Assembly: GCF_946151055.1 (NCBI RefSeq)
Contig: NZ_CAMGYZ010000004.1
Coordinates: 62,001-126,000, forward strand
Length of the DNA stretch: 64,000 bases
Reading direction: 5' to 3'
Source: Bacillus sp. Marseille-Q3570
Lineage (GTDB): Bacteria; Bacillota; Bacilli; Bacillales; Fictibacillaceae
Shown: positions 17,634 through 26,399 of the stretch, in pieces
Layout: every line of letters starts with the position of its first letter
Position numbering within the stretch: the first letter of the stretch is position 1
The notes under the pieces: generated by a model
The model's database searches: none
The model's input: the letters and a program-made list of their open reading frames with translations, nothing else
Told to the model about the DNA's origin: nothing
Made by a program: the position numbers and the translations under genes

Positions 17634-17675
17634 TTGTATACAATGAAAACGAGGTGTTGATATGAATGTATACAA
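17634..17675. promoter_or_regulatory. Two GntR-type operator palindromes, regulator side
   Basis: TTGTATACAA at 17634-17643 is perfect. ATGTATACAA at 17666-17675 has one mismatch and lies over the first codons of the regulator gene. Spacing is 32 bases, about three helical turns, suggesting autorepression. Confidence 0.7.
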
Positions 17676-18336
17676 TTATATAAAAGATGCAATTGTGTTA
17701 GGAAAATATGAGCCGGGGATGCGGTTGACTGAGGAGCACCTTGCCAAAGAGCTGCAGATGAGCCGTACACCGATCCGTGAAGCGATCAAAAAACTGCAGG
17801 CGGACGGGCTGATTGTTCCATTGAAACGCGGCGTTAGTGTACGTAGTTTTACGAAAGAGGATATCCGTCAAATCTATGATCTCCGGACGTTGTTGGAGGG
17901 TTATGCTGCTTCACAGGCCGCGATCCATCGGACGGAAAAAGATCTTGAGAAAATGGCGGAAGCTAACGAATTGTACAAGCAAGCAATCGATGAATGTGTA
18001 CAATCCGATATCCATAGCGTCAAAAGAGTCGTCGAGGTGAACCAACAGTTTCATGAGGCAGTTGTCATGGCATCAAGAAACCAACATATTCATTTCCATA
18101 TTTCAAAGGTCGTTGTCGTCCCGCTGATCTTCCGGTCGTTCTATTGGTATGACCGCGGTATGCTGGAACGCTCCCTCGAAGTCCATCGCATTATTTTAAA
18201 AGCGATCGAGAACCAGGAATCCGAGCGGGCACGTATCGCGATGCATGAACATATTTACGAAGGTCGGGACCACGTGTTGACCCATTTGGAAGATATAAAG
18301 AACCACCATCTTATAAAAGAGGAGGATGTACATTGA
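17662..18336 (+). CDS. GntR-family regulator, FadR/FCD subfamily
   Basis: A 224-residue repressor with an N-terminal winged helix (about 5-70, including LTEEHLAKELQMSRTPIREA) and a C-terminal all-helical FCD domain (about 80-210) that usually binds an organic acid and a metal. GAGGTG precedes the ATG. It is divergent from the CoA-transferase operon and overlaps the lyase gene by 4 bases. The four TTGTATACAA-type palindromes flanking its promoter make it the likely regulator of both directions. Ligand is probably the substrate or an intermediate of the pathway (inference). Confidence 0.92.
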   Translation: MNVYNYIKDAIVLGKYEPGMRLTEEHLAKELQMSRTPIREAIKKLQADGLIVPLKRGVSVRSFTKEDIRQIYDLRTLLEGYAASQAAIHRTEKDLEKMAEANELYKQAIDECVQSDIHSVKRVVEVNQQFHEAVVMASRNQHIHFHISKVVVVPLIFRSFYWYDRGMLERSLEVHRIILKAIENQESERARIAMHEHIYEGRDHVLTHLEDIKNHHLIKEEDVH

Positions 18337-19217
18337 TTGAAATCTGTGAAGTCGGTCCAAGAGACGGAATCCAGAATGAAGCGAAGTTTGTCCCTACTGA
18401 AACGAAAGTGGAGTTGATCGGCAAACTGATTGACGCTGGCATCCGCTATATCGAGGCTGTATCGTTCGTCAATCCAAAAGTCGTCCCACAGATGGCAGAT
18501 GCAGAAGAGTTGTTGACCAGGTTGCCGGAACGGGATGACGTCAAATATGCCGGACTGATTTTGAGCCGATCCGGGTTGGAAAGAGCGTTGAAGACGAACA
18601 TCGGTTATTTGCATGTCGTCACGACGACGAGTGATTCGTTCAATCTGAAGAATGCGAAGCGGACTGTTGCTGATGCGACAGAGGAATTGAGCAAAGTCGT
18701 GGCAGATGGTGTTTCGGAAGGACGGAATGTCGTCGGTGTACTAGGAACCGCATTCGGCTGTCCTTTTGAAGGAGAAGTGCCGGTTGAACGGGTGTTAGGT
18801 GTGGCTGAGGAGTTTTTGAAAGCTGGATGTAAGGCGATTACCCTGGCCGATACAACAGGGATGGCGAATCCGAATCAAGTATCTGAAGTCGTAGGAGCAT
18901 TTAAGAATGAGTTTGGTGATAACCTGGATCTCGGGTTGCATTTCCATAATACGCGCGGGTTGGGTTTGGCAAACGTGCTTGCAGGTTATAATGCAGGGGT
19001 GGAACGATTCGACTCTTCAATCGCCGGTCTTGGCGGATGTCCATTTGCTCCGAAAGCCGTCGGCAACGTCTGTACAGAAGACATGGTGAACATGTTCCGT
19101 GGCATGGGTGTCGAAACCGGCACCGACCTCGCACAACTCCTCGAAACCGCGAAATGGATGGAACAGAACATAGGCCGCTCCCTCGACGGAATGCTCATGA
19201 AAGCAGGAATTGCGTAA
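18333..19217 (+). CDS. HMG-CoA lyase family enzyme (candidate citramalyl-CoA lyase)
   Basis: A 294-residue TIM-barrel carbon-carbon lyase. It has the N-terminal EVGPRDGIQNE motif, metal-site LGLHFHNTRG near residue 190 and the family signature GLGGCPFAPKAVGN with the catalytic Cys near residue 233. TTG 18333 is the start, 7 bases after GGAGG; its first bases overlap the regulator stop. HMG-CoA lyase itself makes acetyl-CoA and acetoacetate, usually within a leucine-degradation cluster, which is absent here. Relatives split (R)-citramalyl-CoA into acetyl-CoA and pyruvate. The CoA-transferase/LeuCD context favours that reaction, but it is unproven. Confidence 0.9.
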   Translation: MIEICEVGPRDGIQNEAKFVPTETKVELIGKLIDAGIRYIEAVSFVNPKVVPQMADAEELLTRLPERDDVKYAGLILSRSGLERALKTNIGYLHVVTTTSDSFNLKNAKRTVADATEELSKVVADGVSEGRNVVGVLGTAFGCPFEGEVPVERVLGVAEEFLKAGCKAITLADTTGMANPNQVSEVVGAFKNEFGDNLDLGLHFHNTRGLGLANVLAGYNAGVERFDSSIAGLGGCPFAPKAVGNVCTEDMVNMFRGMGVETGTDLAQLLETAKWMEQNIGRSLDGMLMKAGIA

Positions 19218-19261
19218 TCTATGAAGCATGAGATTAATAGATAAAATATTAATAGAAAAAA

Positions 19262-19488
19262 GTGCCAGGCAGCGAATTTTTGCGGTGCCTGGCACTTTTT
19301 ATGAATGCAGATATACCAAGGCGTCTGAAACTGTGCCAGGCACCATTTCAGATTCCTTGTGCTGCTTGGGTTTTATTTTGGTGCCAGGTACACTTTTGAA
19401 AACCTTGGTACGTAAGGACTTTGAAAGTGTACCTGGCACCGTTTCAAAGTCCAGGTCCCACCTGGGTTTCTTCTTGGTGCCTGGCACC
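19262..19488. repeat. GTGCC(A/T)GGCAC palindrome cluster R4 (overlaps a gene end)
   Basis: Cores and their variants (GTGCCAGGTAC, GTACCTGGCAC) recur at roughly 40-50-bp intervals from 19262 to 19488. The right end overlaps the 3' end of the permease gene at 19444-21204, encoding its last residues. Part of it (19284 onward) closely matches cluster R5 at 26422. Confidence 0.85.
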
Positions 19489-21204
19489 GCCTGTGGTATC
19501 TTTGCGGACTTGCTTCTTTGTGCTTTTGGTTGATACTTTTTTGGCGAGTGCTTGCAGGATCAAGACGATGATGATGAGCAATACGGACATGGCTGCTGCT
19601 GTGTAGTATTCCCCTCTGAGTATATTTTGGAAGATCGCTAGACTCATAGGTGCCCATTGGGCGGGTGCCATCAAGACGGAAATACTCGTCTCCTTGATGA
19701 CAGTGACAAATACAAGAATCGAGCCTGCTGCGATTCCCGGCAGCATCAACGGTCCGATCACCGTGATCGCTGCCGTTAGTGGTGTCGCGCCGAGATTGAC
19801 TGCTGCTTCCTCGATATCTTTCTTGATCGACCGCATAGTGCCCATCGTCGAACGGATCATGTAAGGCAGCCTTCGTATACTGTAGGCAACAATGAGGATC
19901 AATGCTGTACCTGTCAGTTGCAAGGGTGCGGTATTGAAGGTCTGGATCAAGGCGATTCCGAACGCGATACCAGGTACGACCAACGGAAGCGACGTAAGAA
20001 AATCCAACTTCGTCGCATTTTGCCGGACCACAAAATAAGAGACGAACGTTGCAATCACCACACTCAAGATCAGTGCACCGGTGGCGAGGATGATACTGTT
20101 CGAAATGTTTTCGAATGAAGAAGTGAACACCGTTTGATAATGCTTCAACGTGTATCCTCTCGGCAATGGAGATGCGCCCCAGGTAGTCGCGAATGATTGC
20201 AGAACAACTGATAGGACTGCAAACAACGGTACCAGAACGACCAATCCCGAATAACCAGCTAGTAATCTAGTTACGAGCTTATTATCGTTAAGTTTTTGTT
20301 TCTTCGGTTTACCGGATACTGCGCCATAGTCCCTCCCCTTGAGCAGCAGATTCTGCAGCCAGAAGAAAAATGCGGCGACCAATACCATGATGACAGTTAA
20401 TATCGCAGCACCTGCCCAATTGAAGAATCCAGCGATTTCCCGATAAGCTTCAACGACGATCAAATTAAGATCTTTCGGCGCAAGGATGATCGGCGTCCCG
20501 AAATCAGAAAAACTGACAGTGAAGATCAATAGTGCACTTGAAATCATCCCCGGCAATGCCAGCGGGAAGGTAACGAAGAGTAACGTCACCCAGCTTTTCG
20601 CTCCCATATTTTGCGAGGCTTCTTCCAGTGTTACATCACTGATTTTAAAAGCAGCGACCATCGGCCATAAGGCATAAGGAAAGAAAAAGAACACCTGGAC
20701 GAGAACAATCCCGGTCATCGTGTATGGGTTGATGAAGCTGCCTTCAAATCCTATGGCCTGATACAGTTGTGTAAACCATCCCGTACGACCGAACATGAGG
20801 ATGAACGCATAAGCTGAAATGAACGTCGGAATGATCAAAGGAATCGTACATAAAGCAGAAATCGTCTTTTTGAACGGCATGGTCGTCCTTGCGATCCCGT
20901 AAGCAATCGGGATACATAGCAGAATCACCAATAACGACACAAGCAATGATAATCCAAGGCTGTTCTTCAACGCATCAAGATAACCTGATCGTGACAGGAT
21001 CTCTGTATAATATTCAAGGGAACTCCCTTTGAACTTTTCGATTGTTGCGTTCAAGGTATCAAGGTTGGTCAAGGACCCGAGCAAGTTGATCGGCTGTCCC
21101 GTAAAACTGACAAGGAAGACCGATAATAACGGAATGATCAAAAACAATAAGAAAAACGCTGAAATGATCCACTTTAATACGGATAAACCATTAAAGCTTT
21201 TCAT
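19444..21204 (-). CDS. Fbp/Thi-type ABC transporter permease with two fused halves
   Basis: A 586-residue inner-membrane protein made of two tandem permease domains, as in iron(III), thiamine or phosphonate importers. Each half has about six helices and an EAA loop: EEASQNMGAKSW near 200 and EEAAVNLGATP near 475. It overlaps the ATPase gene by 4 bases. The C-terminus is odd: the final GGARHQEETQVGPGL and the stop codon are encoded by repeat cluster R4, so the original end was probably a little different. The neighbouring phosphodiesterase and shared leader type suggest a phosphorus compound as cargo, but iron cannot be excluded. Confidence 0.88.
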   Translation of the reverse strand: MKSFNGLSVLKWIISAFFLLFLIIPLLSVFLVSFTGQPINLLGSLTNLDTLNATIEKFKGSSLEYYTEILSRSGYLDALKNSLGLSLLVSLLVILLCIPIAYGIARTTMPFKKTISALCTIPLIIPTFISAYAFILMFGRTGWFTQLYQAIGFEGSFINPYTMTGIVLVQVFFFFPYALWPMVAAFKISDVTLEEASQNMGAKSWVTLLFVTFPLALPGMISSALLIFTVSFSDFGTPIILAPKDLNLIVVEAYREIAGFFNWAGAAILTVIMVLVAAFFFWLQNLLLKGRDYGAVSGKPKKQKLNDNKLVTRLLAGYSGLVVLVPLFAVLSVVLQSFATTWGASPLPRGYTLKHYQTVFTSSFENISNSIILATGALILSVVIATFVSYFVVRQNATKLDFLTSLPLVVPGIAFGIALIQTFNTAPLQLTGTALILIVAYSIRRLPYMIRSTMGTMRSIKKDIEEAAVNLGATPLTAAITVIGPLMLPGIAAGSILVFVTVIKETSISVLMAPAQWAPMSLAIFQNILRGEYYTAAAMSVLLIIIVLILQALAKKVSTKSTKKQVRKDTTGGARHQEETQVGPGL

Positions 21205-22325
21205 ATCAACAGCACCCTCTCAGGTTCAATTGTAAGATGGACTTTATGACCTGGTGAGAGTATGCTGTCCCCGGATTTATAGGTCGTATCTACGATGATT
21301 TGATGAGTGCCGACCTGGATATCATACCTGACCACCGCTCCTAAATATGTAGAAAACATGATCGTACCTTCTAGGATATTTTTGGCAGGATCGATTTCAT
21401 GTTCCTGGATGATTGAGATGTTTTCCGGGCGGATCACCACTTCCACTTCATCTTTTTTCGGTTTTGAGATCGAACGTATTTGAGAGCCGTTGAACTGGAC
21501 CGTACAATACGGATCTTCACGGTTCACGACTTTTCCTTTCAGGATGTTCGAACTCCCTACAAAATCTGCAATGAAGCTTGTCCCCGGGTTACTGTACAGA
21601 TCTGTAGGCGTTCCAATCTGTTTTACTTTACCGTCGCTCATGACAGCTACACGATCAGCCATGCTCATCGCTTCTTCCTGATCATGGGTGACGAAGATCG
21701 TCGTGATCCCTAAATCTTGCTGGATCCTTCGAATCGTGTTCCTCATCGAATGACGCAGTTTCTGATCCAGGTTGGATAATGGTTCATCCATCAACAATAC
21801 AGCAGGTTCCATGATCAGTGCCCTGGCGAGTGCGACACGTTGCTGCTGACCCCCCGACAATTCGCTCGTCAAACGATCAGCTAGATGCGCAAGTTCCACA
21901 TATTCAAGTGTTTCCCATACTTTTTGTTCGATATCTTTCGGGTATTTGGAAAGCCGCCTGCTTAATAGTCTTGCGTATGTAGACAACTTTCCTGTCAGTC
22001 CGCTTTCTTTTAGTTTTTTAATATTAAGACTGTACGCTACGTTTTCAAAAACGTTGTAATGCGGGAATAAGGCATAGCTTTGAAAGACCATTCCACAGTT
22101 TCTTTGGTTAGGCGGAGCATGGTTGACTACGTTATCTCCGATCTTGATTGTACCGGAAGTTGGATTTTCAAAACCCGCGATGCACCTCATCGTCGTCGTC
22201 TTACCGCAACCTGATGGGCCCAGGAGGGCAAAGAATTCGCCCTCCTTGATTTCCAAATTGACATCACTGAGTGCTTCTACGTCATCGAATTTCTTGACCA
22301 AATTTTCAATCTTTACTGAGCCCAA
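21201..22325 (-). CDS. ABC transporter ATPase (Fbp/Pot type)
   Basis: A 374-residue ATPase. Walker A is GPSGCGKTT near 36-44, the signature is LSGGQQQRVALARAL near 158, and Walker B is VLLMDEPLSNLD near 180, followed by the switch His in FVTHDQEEAMS. A C-terminal TOBE-like domain (about 265-374) is typical of importers of iron, polyamines, thiamine or organophosphates. An insertion of about 30 residues rich in basic amino acids (LSTYARLLSRRLSKYPKD) sits before the signature. It is coupled to the permease by a 4-base overlap and follows the binding-protein gene by 18 bases. Confidence 0.92.
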   Translation of the reverse strand: MGSVKIENLVKKFDDVEALSDVNLEIKEGEFFALLGPSGCGKTTTMRCIAGFENPTSGTIKIGDNVVNHAPPNQRNCGMVFQSYALFPHYNVFENVAYSLNIKKLKESGLTGKLSTYARLLSRRLSKYPKDIEQKVWETLEYVELAHLADRLTSELSGGQQQRVALARALIMEPAVLLMDEPLSNLDQKLRHSMRNTIRRIQQDLGITTIFVTHDQEEAMSMADRVAVMSDGKVKQIGTPTDLYSNPGTSFIADFVGSSNILKGKVVNREDPYCTVQFNGSQIRSISKPKKDEVEVVIRPENISIIQEHEIDPAKNILEGTIMFSTYLGAVVRYDIQVGTHQIIVDTTYKSGDSILSPGHKVHLTIEPERVLLI

Positions 22326-22343
22326 GAAATCTCCTCCTTAAAA

Positions 22344-23375
22344 CTACTTGATTTTACTTTTCCATTCGTTTCGTACTCGATCGTAATTTTCAATGACCCA
22401 ATCAATATCCAGGTCTACAGCATTGGTTTTGATATTTTCAACATTCAAAGGTGTTTTCGACTCCACATTCGGATTGATCGGAATATGGTACCAGTCTGCC
22501 AGGATCTGTTGCCCCTCTTCAGAAAGCAAGAAGTTGATGAAATCTTTCCCACCTTCAGGGTTTGGACCACCTTCTACTAGAGAAACCGGGTTGACGAGGA
22601 TCGGTGTTTTTTCAGGGACGATGAAATCCACCGTTTCACCTTTTGCTTGTTGTTCATAAGCCATAAAATCAAACCCTACTCCGATTGCCGCTTCCCCTTT
22701 CGCTACACTCTGTGTCGGCCCTGAACCAGAATCCGGAATGGAGTTTGCCTGATCAGAAAGCTTTTGGAAATACTCCCATCCTTCTTCTTCACCCTGCAGC
22801 ATCATTTGCGAAAGCACCATCAATGTCGCTGTTCCGGATGCTGCTGGGTTTGAAAATTGGATTTTCCCTTCCCATTTAGGATCCAATAGATCTTCCCATG
22901 TTTTTGGCGCTTCTTCTTCAGAAACGAGATCCGTGTTGTACACAAAACCTAAAACGAAGATTTCTGCACCTGTATAATAACCATCTTGGTGTTTAACTTT
23001 GATTCCATTTTCGACCGTTTCCCAGTCTTCAGCCAATTCTGGCGTGAAAGGCGTAATGATTCCCTTCTCTACCGCTGCTTCAAAAGGAAGGATTCCACCC
23101 CCGCCATACCACACGTCAGCTTGAGGGTTGTCTTTTTCCGCCATCATACGGTTGACCAGTACGTTGGTCCCGGCATATTGGACGTTTACAGTGGCGCCAT
23201 CAACTGCCTTTTCGTATGCTTCTGCTATTTCTTTTGCCATATCGGGTGTTTCAGGAGAATAGAAGTTGATCGTACCTGGACCGTCCCCACCGCTGCTGCT
23301 TGAAGAACAGGCAGTCGCAACTAGTAAACTTGTAAGCGCAAACAAAGTCATGAATAAAGAAAATACTCTTTTCAT
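22344..23375 (-). CDS. Fbp/Afu-type solute-binding lipoprotein
   Basis: A 343-residue extracellular binding protein. The lipoprotein signal is MKRVFSLFMTLFALTSLL then lipobox ATAC with Cys23, followed by a Ser/Gly linker. The mature part begins INFYSPETPDMAKEIAEAY and includes NPQADVWYGGG, AASGTATLMVLSQMM and PVSLVEGGPNPEGGKDFINF, typical of the Fbp/phosphonate binding-protein group. I do not see the paired tyrosines expected of many ferric-binding proteins with certainty. A 5' leader with an attenuator-like hairpin precedes the gene. Cargo might be a glycerophosphodiester, glycerol phosphate or phosphonate (inference from neighbours). Confidence 0.88.
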   Translation of the reverse strand: MKRVFSLFMTLFALTSLLVATACSSSSSGGDGPGTINFYSPETPDMAKEIAEAYEKAVDGATVNVQYAGTNVLVNRMMAEKDNPQADVWYGGGGILPFEAAVEKGIITPFTPELAEDWETVENGIKVKHQDGYYTGAEIFVLGFVYNTDLVSEEEAPKTWEDLLDPKWEGKIQFSNPAASGTATLMVLSQMMLQGEEEGWEYFQKLSDQANSIPDSGSGPTQSVAKGEAAIGVGFDFMAYEQQAKGETVDFIVPEKTPILVNPVSLVEGGPNPEGGKDFINFLLSEEGQQILADWYHIPINPNVESKTPLNVENIKTNAVDLDIDWVIENYDRVRNEWKSKIK

Positions 23376-23427
23376 TATGGTGCCTCCCTTTTAATAATCT
23401 AATAGAATGAAATTGAACAAAAAAAGA

Positions 23428-23496
23428 AGAAGAAGGCCATCAAACAATGCCCGGAACGATCCTATGGTTCCAGGTCATACTTGATGAGCTTCTTCT
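23428..23496 (-). promoter_or_regulatory. Attenuator-like terminator in the ABC-operon leader
   Basis: On the minus strand AGAAGAAGCTCATCAA pairs with TTGATGGCCTTCTTCT (14 of 16 pairs) and is followed by a T-run. It lies between the promoter and the start codon. The motif AGAGACGAGGAGAAGA (23491-23506) overlaps the 5' arm of the stem, the layout of an antitermination switch. Confidence 0.65.
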
Positions 23497-23531
23497 CCTC
23501 GTCTCTGCTCACGTCTATTCTATTATTTTAC

Positions 23532-23559
23532 ATTATACCAAAATAAAATGATTTATCAA
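23532..23559 (-). promoter_or_regulatory. Sigma-A promoter of the ABC importer operon
   Basis: TTGATA and TATAAT on the minus strand, 16 bases apart. The predicted leader of about 150 bases contains the attenuator at 23428-23496. Confidence 0.7.
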
Positions 23560-23737
23560 TTTAATTGTCAAAATTTTTAGATAAAAAATTTCTCCCCTTA
23601 TTTAATAAGGACTTTAGTCTTGTTTTTGTGGTCATTTTATTGGAAGTGTCCGCTGTAGATAACCATTTCTTATATTAGAAAAACATTAGTAGCGTTAATT
23701 AGGTCATTCTGTCGATGGAAAGATTCAGATTATTTTG

Positions 23738-23743
23738 TATAAT
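23738..23743 (+). promoter_or_regulatory. Likely -10 box of the phosphodiesterase transcript
   Basis: A perfect TATAAT. The -35 region is weak. The leader motif AGAGACGTTGAGAAGA begins 27 bases after it; in the divergent leader the same distance is 26. Confidence 0.5.
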
Positions 23744-23769
23744 TCAGGATAAACTTAATAATATTGGGA

Positions 23770-23846
23770 AGAGACGTTGAGAAGACCCCTGCCATAAACC
23801 TCTTTTGAATGAAAGGGTTTGGCTAGTGGTGTCTTCTTTTTTCTTT
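23770..23846 (+). promoter_or_regulatory. Attenuator-like leader of the phosphodiesterase gene
   Basis: AGAGACGTTGAGAAGA at 23770-23785 overlaps the 5' arm of a long imperfect hairpin that starts GAAGAC (23781) and closes with GTCTTC (23831-23836), followed by TTTTTTCTTTT. The sequence and layout match the leader of the divergent ABC operon. About 200 bases separate it from the start codon; I see nothing else clear there except AAGGAGGTGAG at 23988-23998, which is too far from the start. Confidence 0.65.
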
Positions 23847-24046
23847 TGCCTGTAATCTCCCGATCGAACCACTCCTGCTTCTCGCGCCGGATATGTTATG
23901 GAAAATTAAATATTTTGTAAAAAAATCGGTATGATTTCCCAATTCTAACTTCAAAACTGGTAGATTTCGAATGTGCCTACATTCCATTAAGGAGGTGAGA
24001 ACAGAACAGGTTGTCCATTGATTTTAAGTTAAAAGGAGATGTTGTC

Positions 24047-26374
24047 ATGAAAGGCAAGTTCAGAACGATTGGTAGTATTATAGCTTCATCCACACTCGCC
24101 CTAAGTTTATTCGTAACTGGTCCGCAAGGGAACATCAAGGCTGAAGAAGCGACTGTCGAATTGGTCAATGAATCGTTTGAAAATGTAGCGGATGGATCAC
24201 TGCCTGAGCATTGGAATGTGATTGAAGGGGATGCCGAGGTCCAGGACGGGAAGCTTGTTTTGACGTCACCTGCAACTTCCAGTCCCTCGAGGGTAAGTGT
24301 TCCGATAGCTGAGGAGTACGGCGACTATATGTTTGAAGCCGATATGACTTTCGTATCAGCAGTCGAAAATACACGCTGGGCTTCTTTAATGTACCGGATC
24401 CAGAATGAGGATTATCCTTACTATCAGTTTGCAGTCAGAAAAGGGACAAGCGCTTTGAATGGGTTGGAGTTTGCGACAAGGAACGCAAGCAATCGATGGT
24501 CGGTTACTGAAACGAATTTTTACAAGGAGAATTTCGAATACGGTAAAAGCTATCGCTTGAAGGTCATTGTGAGTGGAGATCGCGTACAGCAATTCGTGGA
24601 CGGTGAACTGGTCATCGACACTGACGGCGCCACCCAATGGTCCAATGGAGATGTAGGATTCCAGGCAAGCGGTTCTACGGTGCAATTCGATAACGTCCAA
24701 GTCACTACATACAATGAAGAATTGCCTCCTGCTGAAGATTCCGATGCGTTTCTTCCGCAAGAAGCCGAAACCAACATCATCAATCCGCCAACGATCATTG
24801 CAGGACCTGATGCTGCTGGTGGTGAAAATAAAGCAGCCTCCGCCATGTTGAAAGTGGAACGTGGTCAAGATGGTACGCTAGAAGCGAATGGAGAGCCTTT
24901 GAATGAGCAGTTACAGTCGATCAAAAATGAAAATATCGCTGTTTTACATGTCGAGGAAGAAGGCCTTCAAGAAGAGATCGTGCAGAGTCTCGAAGCAACC
25001 CAGACGACGGATGTCCATGTCGTATCAAGCAATCCGGCTATCATTGAGGCCGTCAAAGGGCTTAAACCGCAAATACGCGGAGGACTTGTCTATGATGGTA
25101 AGTCTCTGAACAAGAATGATTTGGAGCAGATTCCGTTTGACGTACATTCCAGTAAAAGCAAGGTCGTTTTGATTCCACAAAAACTCCTTTCTCAGGAGAT
25201 CGTCTATTATTTGCATAATCGGATGGTGGCTGCCTGGGGAATTGGTGGGGATTCTTTAGCTTCAACACACGAACTGATTCATATGGGAGTCGACGGAGTT
25301 ATAACGGATAACCCTGAATATTCGGAAGAAGCATTCAGTCAATATCCGGTGCACACGATCGTACAGCGTCCGATTGTTGCTGCACACCGTGGTGTCCCTT
25401 CCCTTGCACCAGAAAACACGATGGCAGGCTATCGGTTAGCCTATGATCTGGAAGCAGACATGATCGAGACGGATCTTCATATGACGAAAGACGGTCATGT
25501 TATCGTCATGCACGATTATACGGTCGATCGAACCACTGACGGTACTGGAGCAGTAAAAGATATGACACTGGAAGAAATCAAAAAACTGGATGCAGGCATT
25601 AAATTCGGTGAGGAATTTGCGGGAGAACCTGTCCCTACATTTAAAGAATTCCTACAAGAGTTCAAAGGGAAAGATGTTGTGCTTTTGGTCGAGTTGAAAG
25701 GTTACGACCTCGAGGAACAAGTTCTTGAGGAAATCAAGGAGATGGACATGATGAATCAAGTCGTCCTCCAAAACTTTGATTTGGAAAGCATGAAGACATT
25801 CAACCAGCTTGAGCCTAAGTTAGCGACAGGATATTTATTTTCAGCAGGTGTTCCAAATGGGGGTCAGGAAAAATTGGACAATGCCAAGAAAATGGTCGAC
25901 TATGGGACCACCTGGAATGTGACACTCAACGCAAGCTACGGAACGGTTTACAGGGAATTCCTCACATATATGAGACAACGCGGAATGCTGAGCATGCACT
26001 GGACATTCCGTGCTGAAGACCCATTTGCAGATAAATTGAGAGAAGGCTTGATTGGACCGATCACCGACTATACGCAATGGTTGACACACTCTCCAATCAA
26101 TCTAGAAACACCGATTAAGAAGGTTAATTTGAAGGTCGGAAAGTCACGTGACATCAACGCAAAAGCCTTCCTGAGTTACAGAACCGGTGAAACGGAAAAT
26201 ATCGAGACAGAACTCTACACCATGAACAATGACGGCATCGTTGAAGTTGAAGGCAATAACGTGGAAGCACTATCACCGGGAACAGCACAAGTATTCGTCA
26301 AACACACCTTCACCATGCTAGACCAAGAATGGAACCTCGTATCCGAACCAATCCAAGTCAACGTAAGTGAATAA
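24047..26374 (+). CDS. Large secreted glycerophosphodiester phosphodiesterase
   Basis: An exported protein of 775 residues that should release glycerol 3-phosphate from glycerophosphodiesters or teichoic-acid-like polymers. Signal peptide: about 1-33. Residues ~40-225 form a beta-rich lectin/LamG-like domain (VELVNESFE to VQFDNVQVTTYNE). A middle region (~260-430) is of unknown kind. The GDPD domain spans ~443-680 with His447 in AAHRGVPSLAPENT, ETDLHMTKDG and a second His in VMHDYTVDRTTDG. A beta-rich Ig-like C-terminus follows. ATG 24047 is chosen for AAAGGAGAT 8 bases upstream. Divergent from an ABC importer with a matching leader, suggesting digestion outside and uptake inside. Confidence 0.9.
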   Translation: MKGKFRTIGSIIASSTLALSLFVTGPQGNIKAEEATVELVNESFENVADGSLPEHWNVIEGDAEVQDGKLVLTSPATSSPSRVSVPIAEEYGDYMFEADMTFVSAVENTRWASLMYRIQNEDYPYYQFAVRKGTSALNGLEFATRNASNRWSVTETNFYKENFEYGKSYRLKVIVSGDRVQQFVDGELVIDTDGATQWSNGDVGFQASGSTVQFDNVQVTTYNEELPPAEDSDAFLPQEAETNIINPPTIIAGPDAAGGENKAASAMLKVERGQDGTLEANGEPLNEQLQSIKNENIAVLHVEEEGLQEEIVQSLEATQTTDVHVVSSNPAIIEAVKGLKPQIRGGLVYDGKSLNKNDLEQIPFDVHSSKSKVVLIPQKLLSQEIVYYLHNRMVAAWGIGGDSLASTHELIHMGVDGVITDNPEYSEEAFSQYPVHTIVQRPIVAAHRGVPSLAPENTMAGYRLAYDLEADMIETDLHMTKDGHVIVMHDYTVDRTTDGTGAVKDMTLEEIKKLDAGIKFGEEFAGEPVPTFKEFLQEFKGKDVVLLVELKGYDLEEQVLEEIKEMDMMNQVVLQNFDLESMKTFNQLEPKLATGYLFSAGVPNGGQEKLDNAKKMVDYGTTWNVTLNASYGTVYREFLTYMRQRGMLSMHWTFRAEDPFADKLREGLIGPITDYTQWLTHSPINLETPIKKVNLKVGKSRDINAKAFLSYRTGETENIETELYTMNNDGIVEVEGNNVEALSPGTAQVFVKHTFTMLDQEWNLVSEPIQVNVSE

Positions 26375-26399
26375 TATTGCAAATGAATATAATTGAAAA

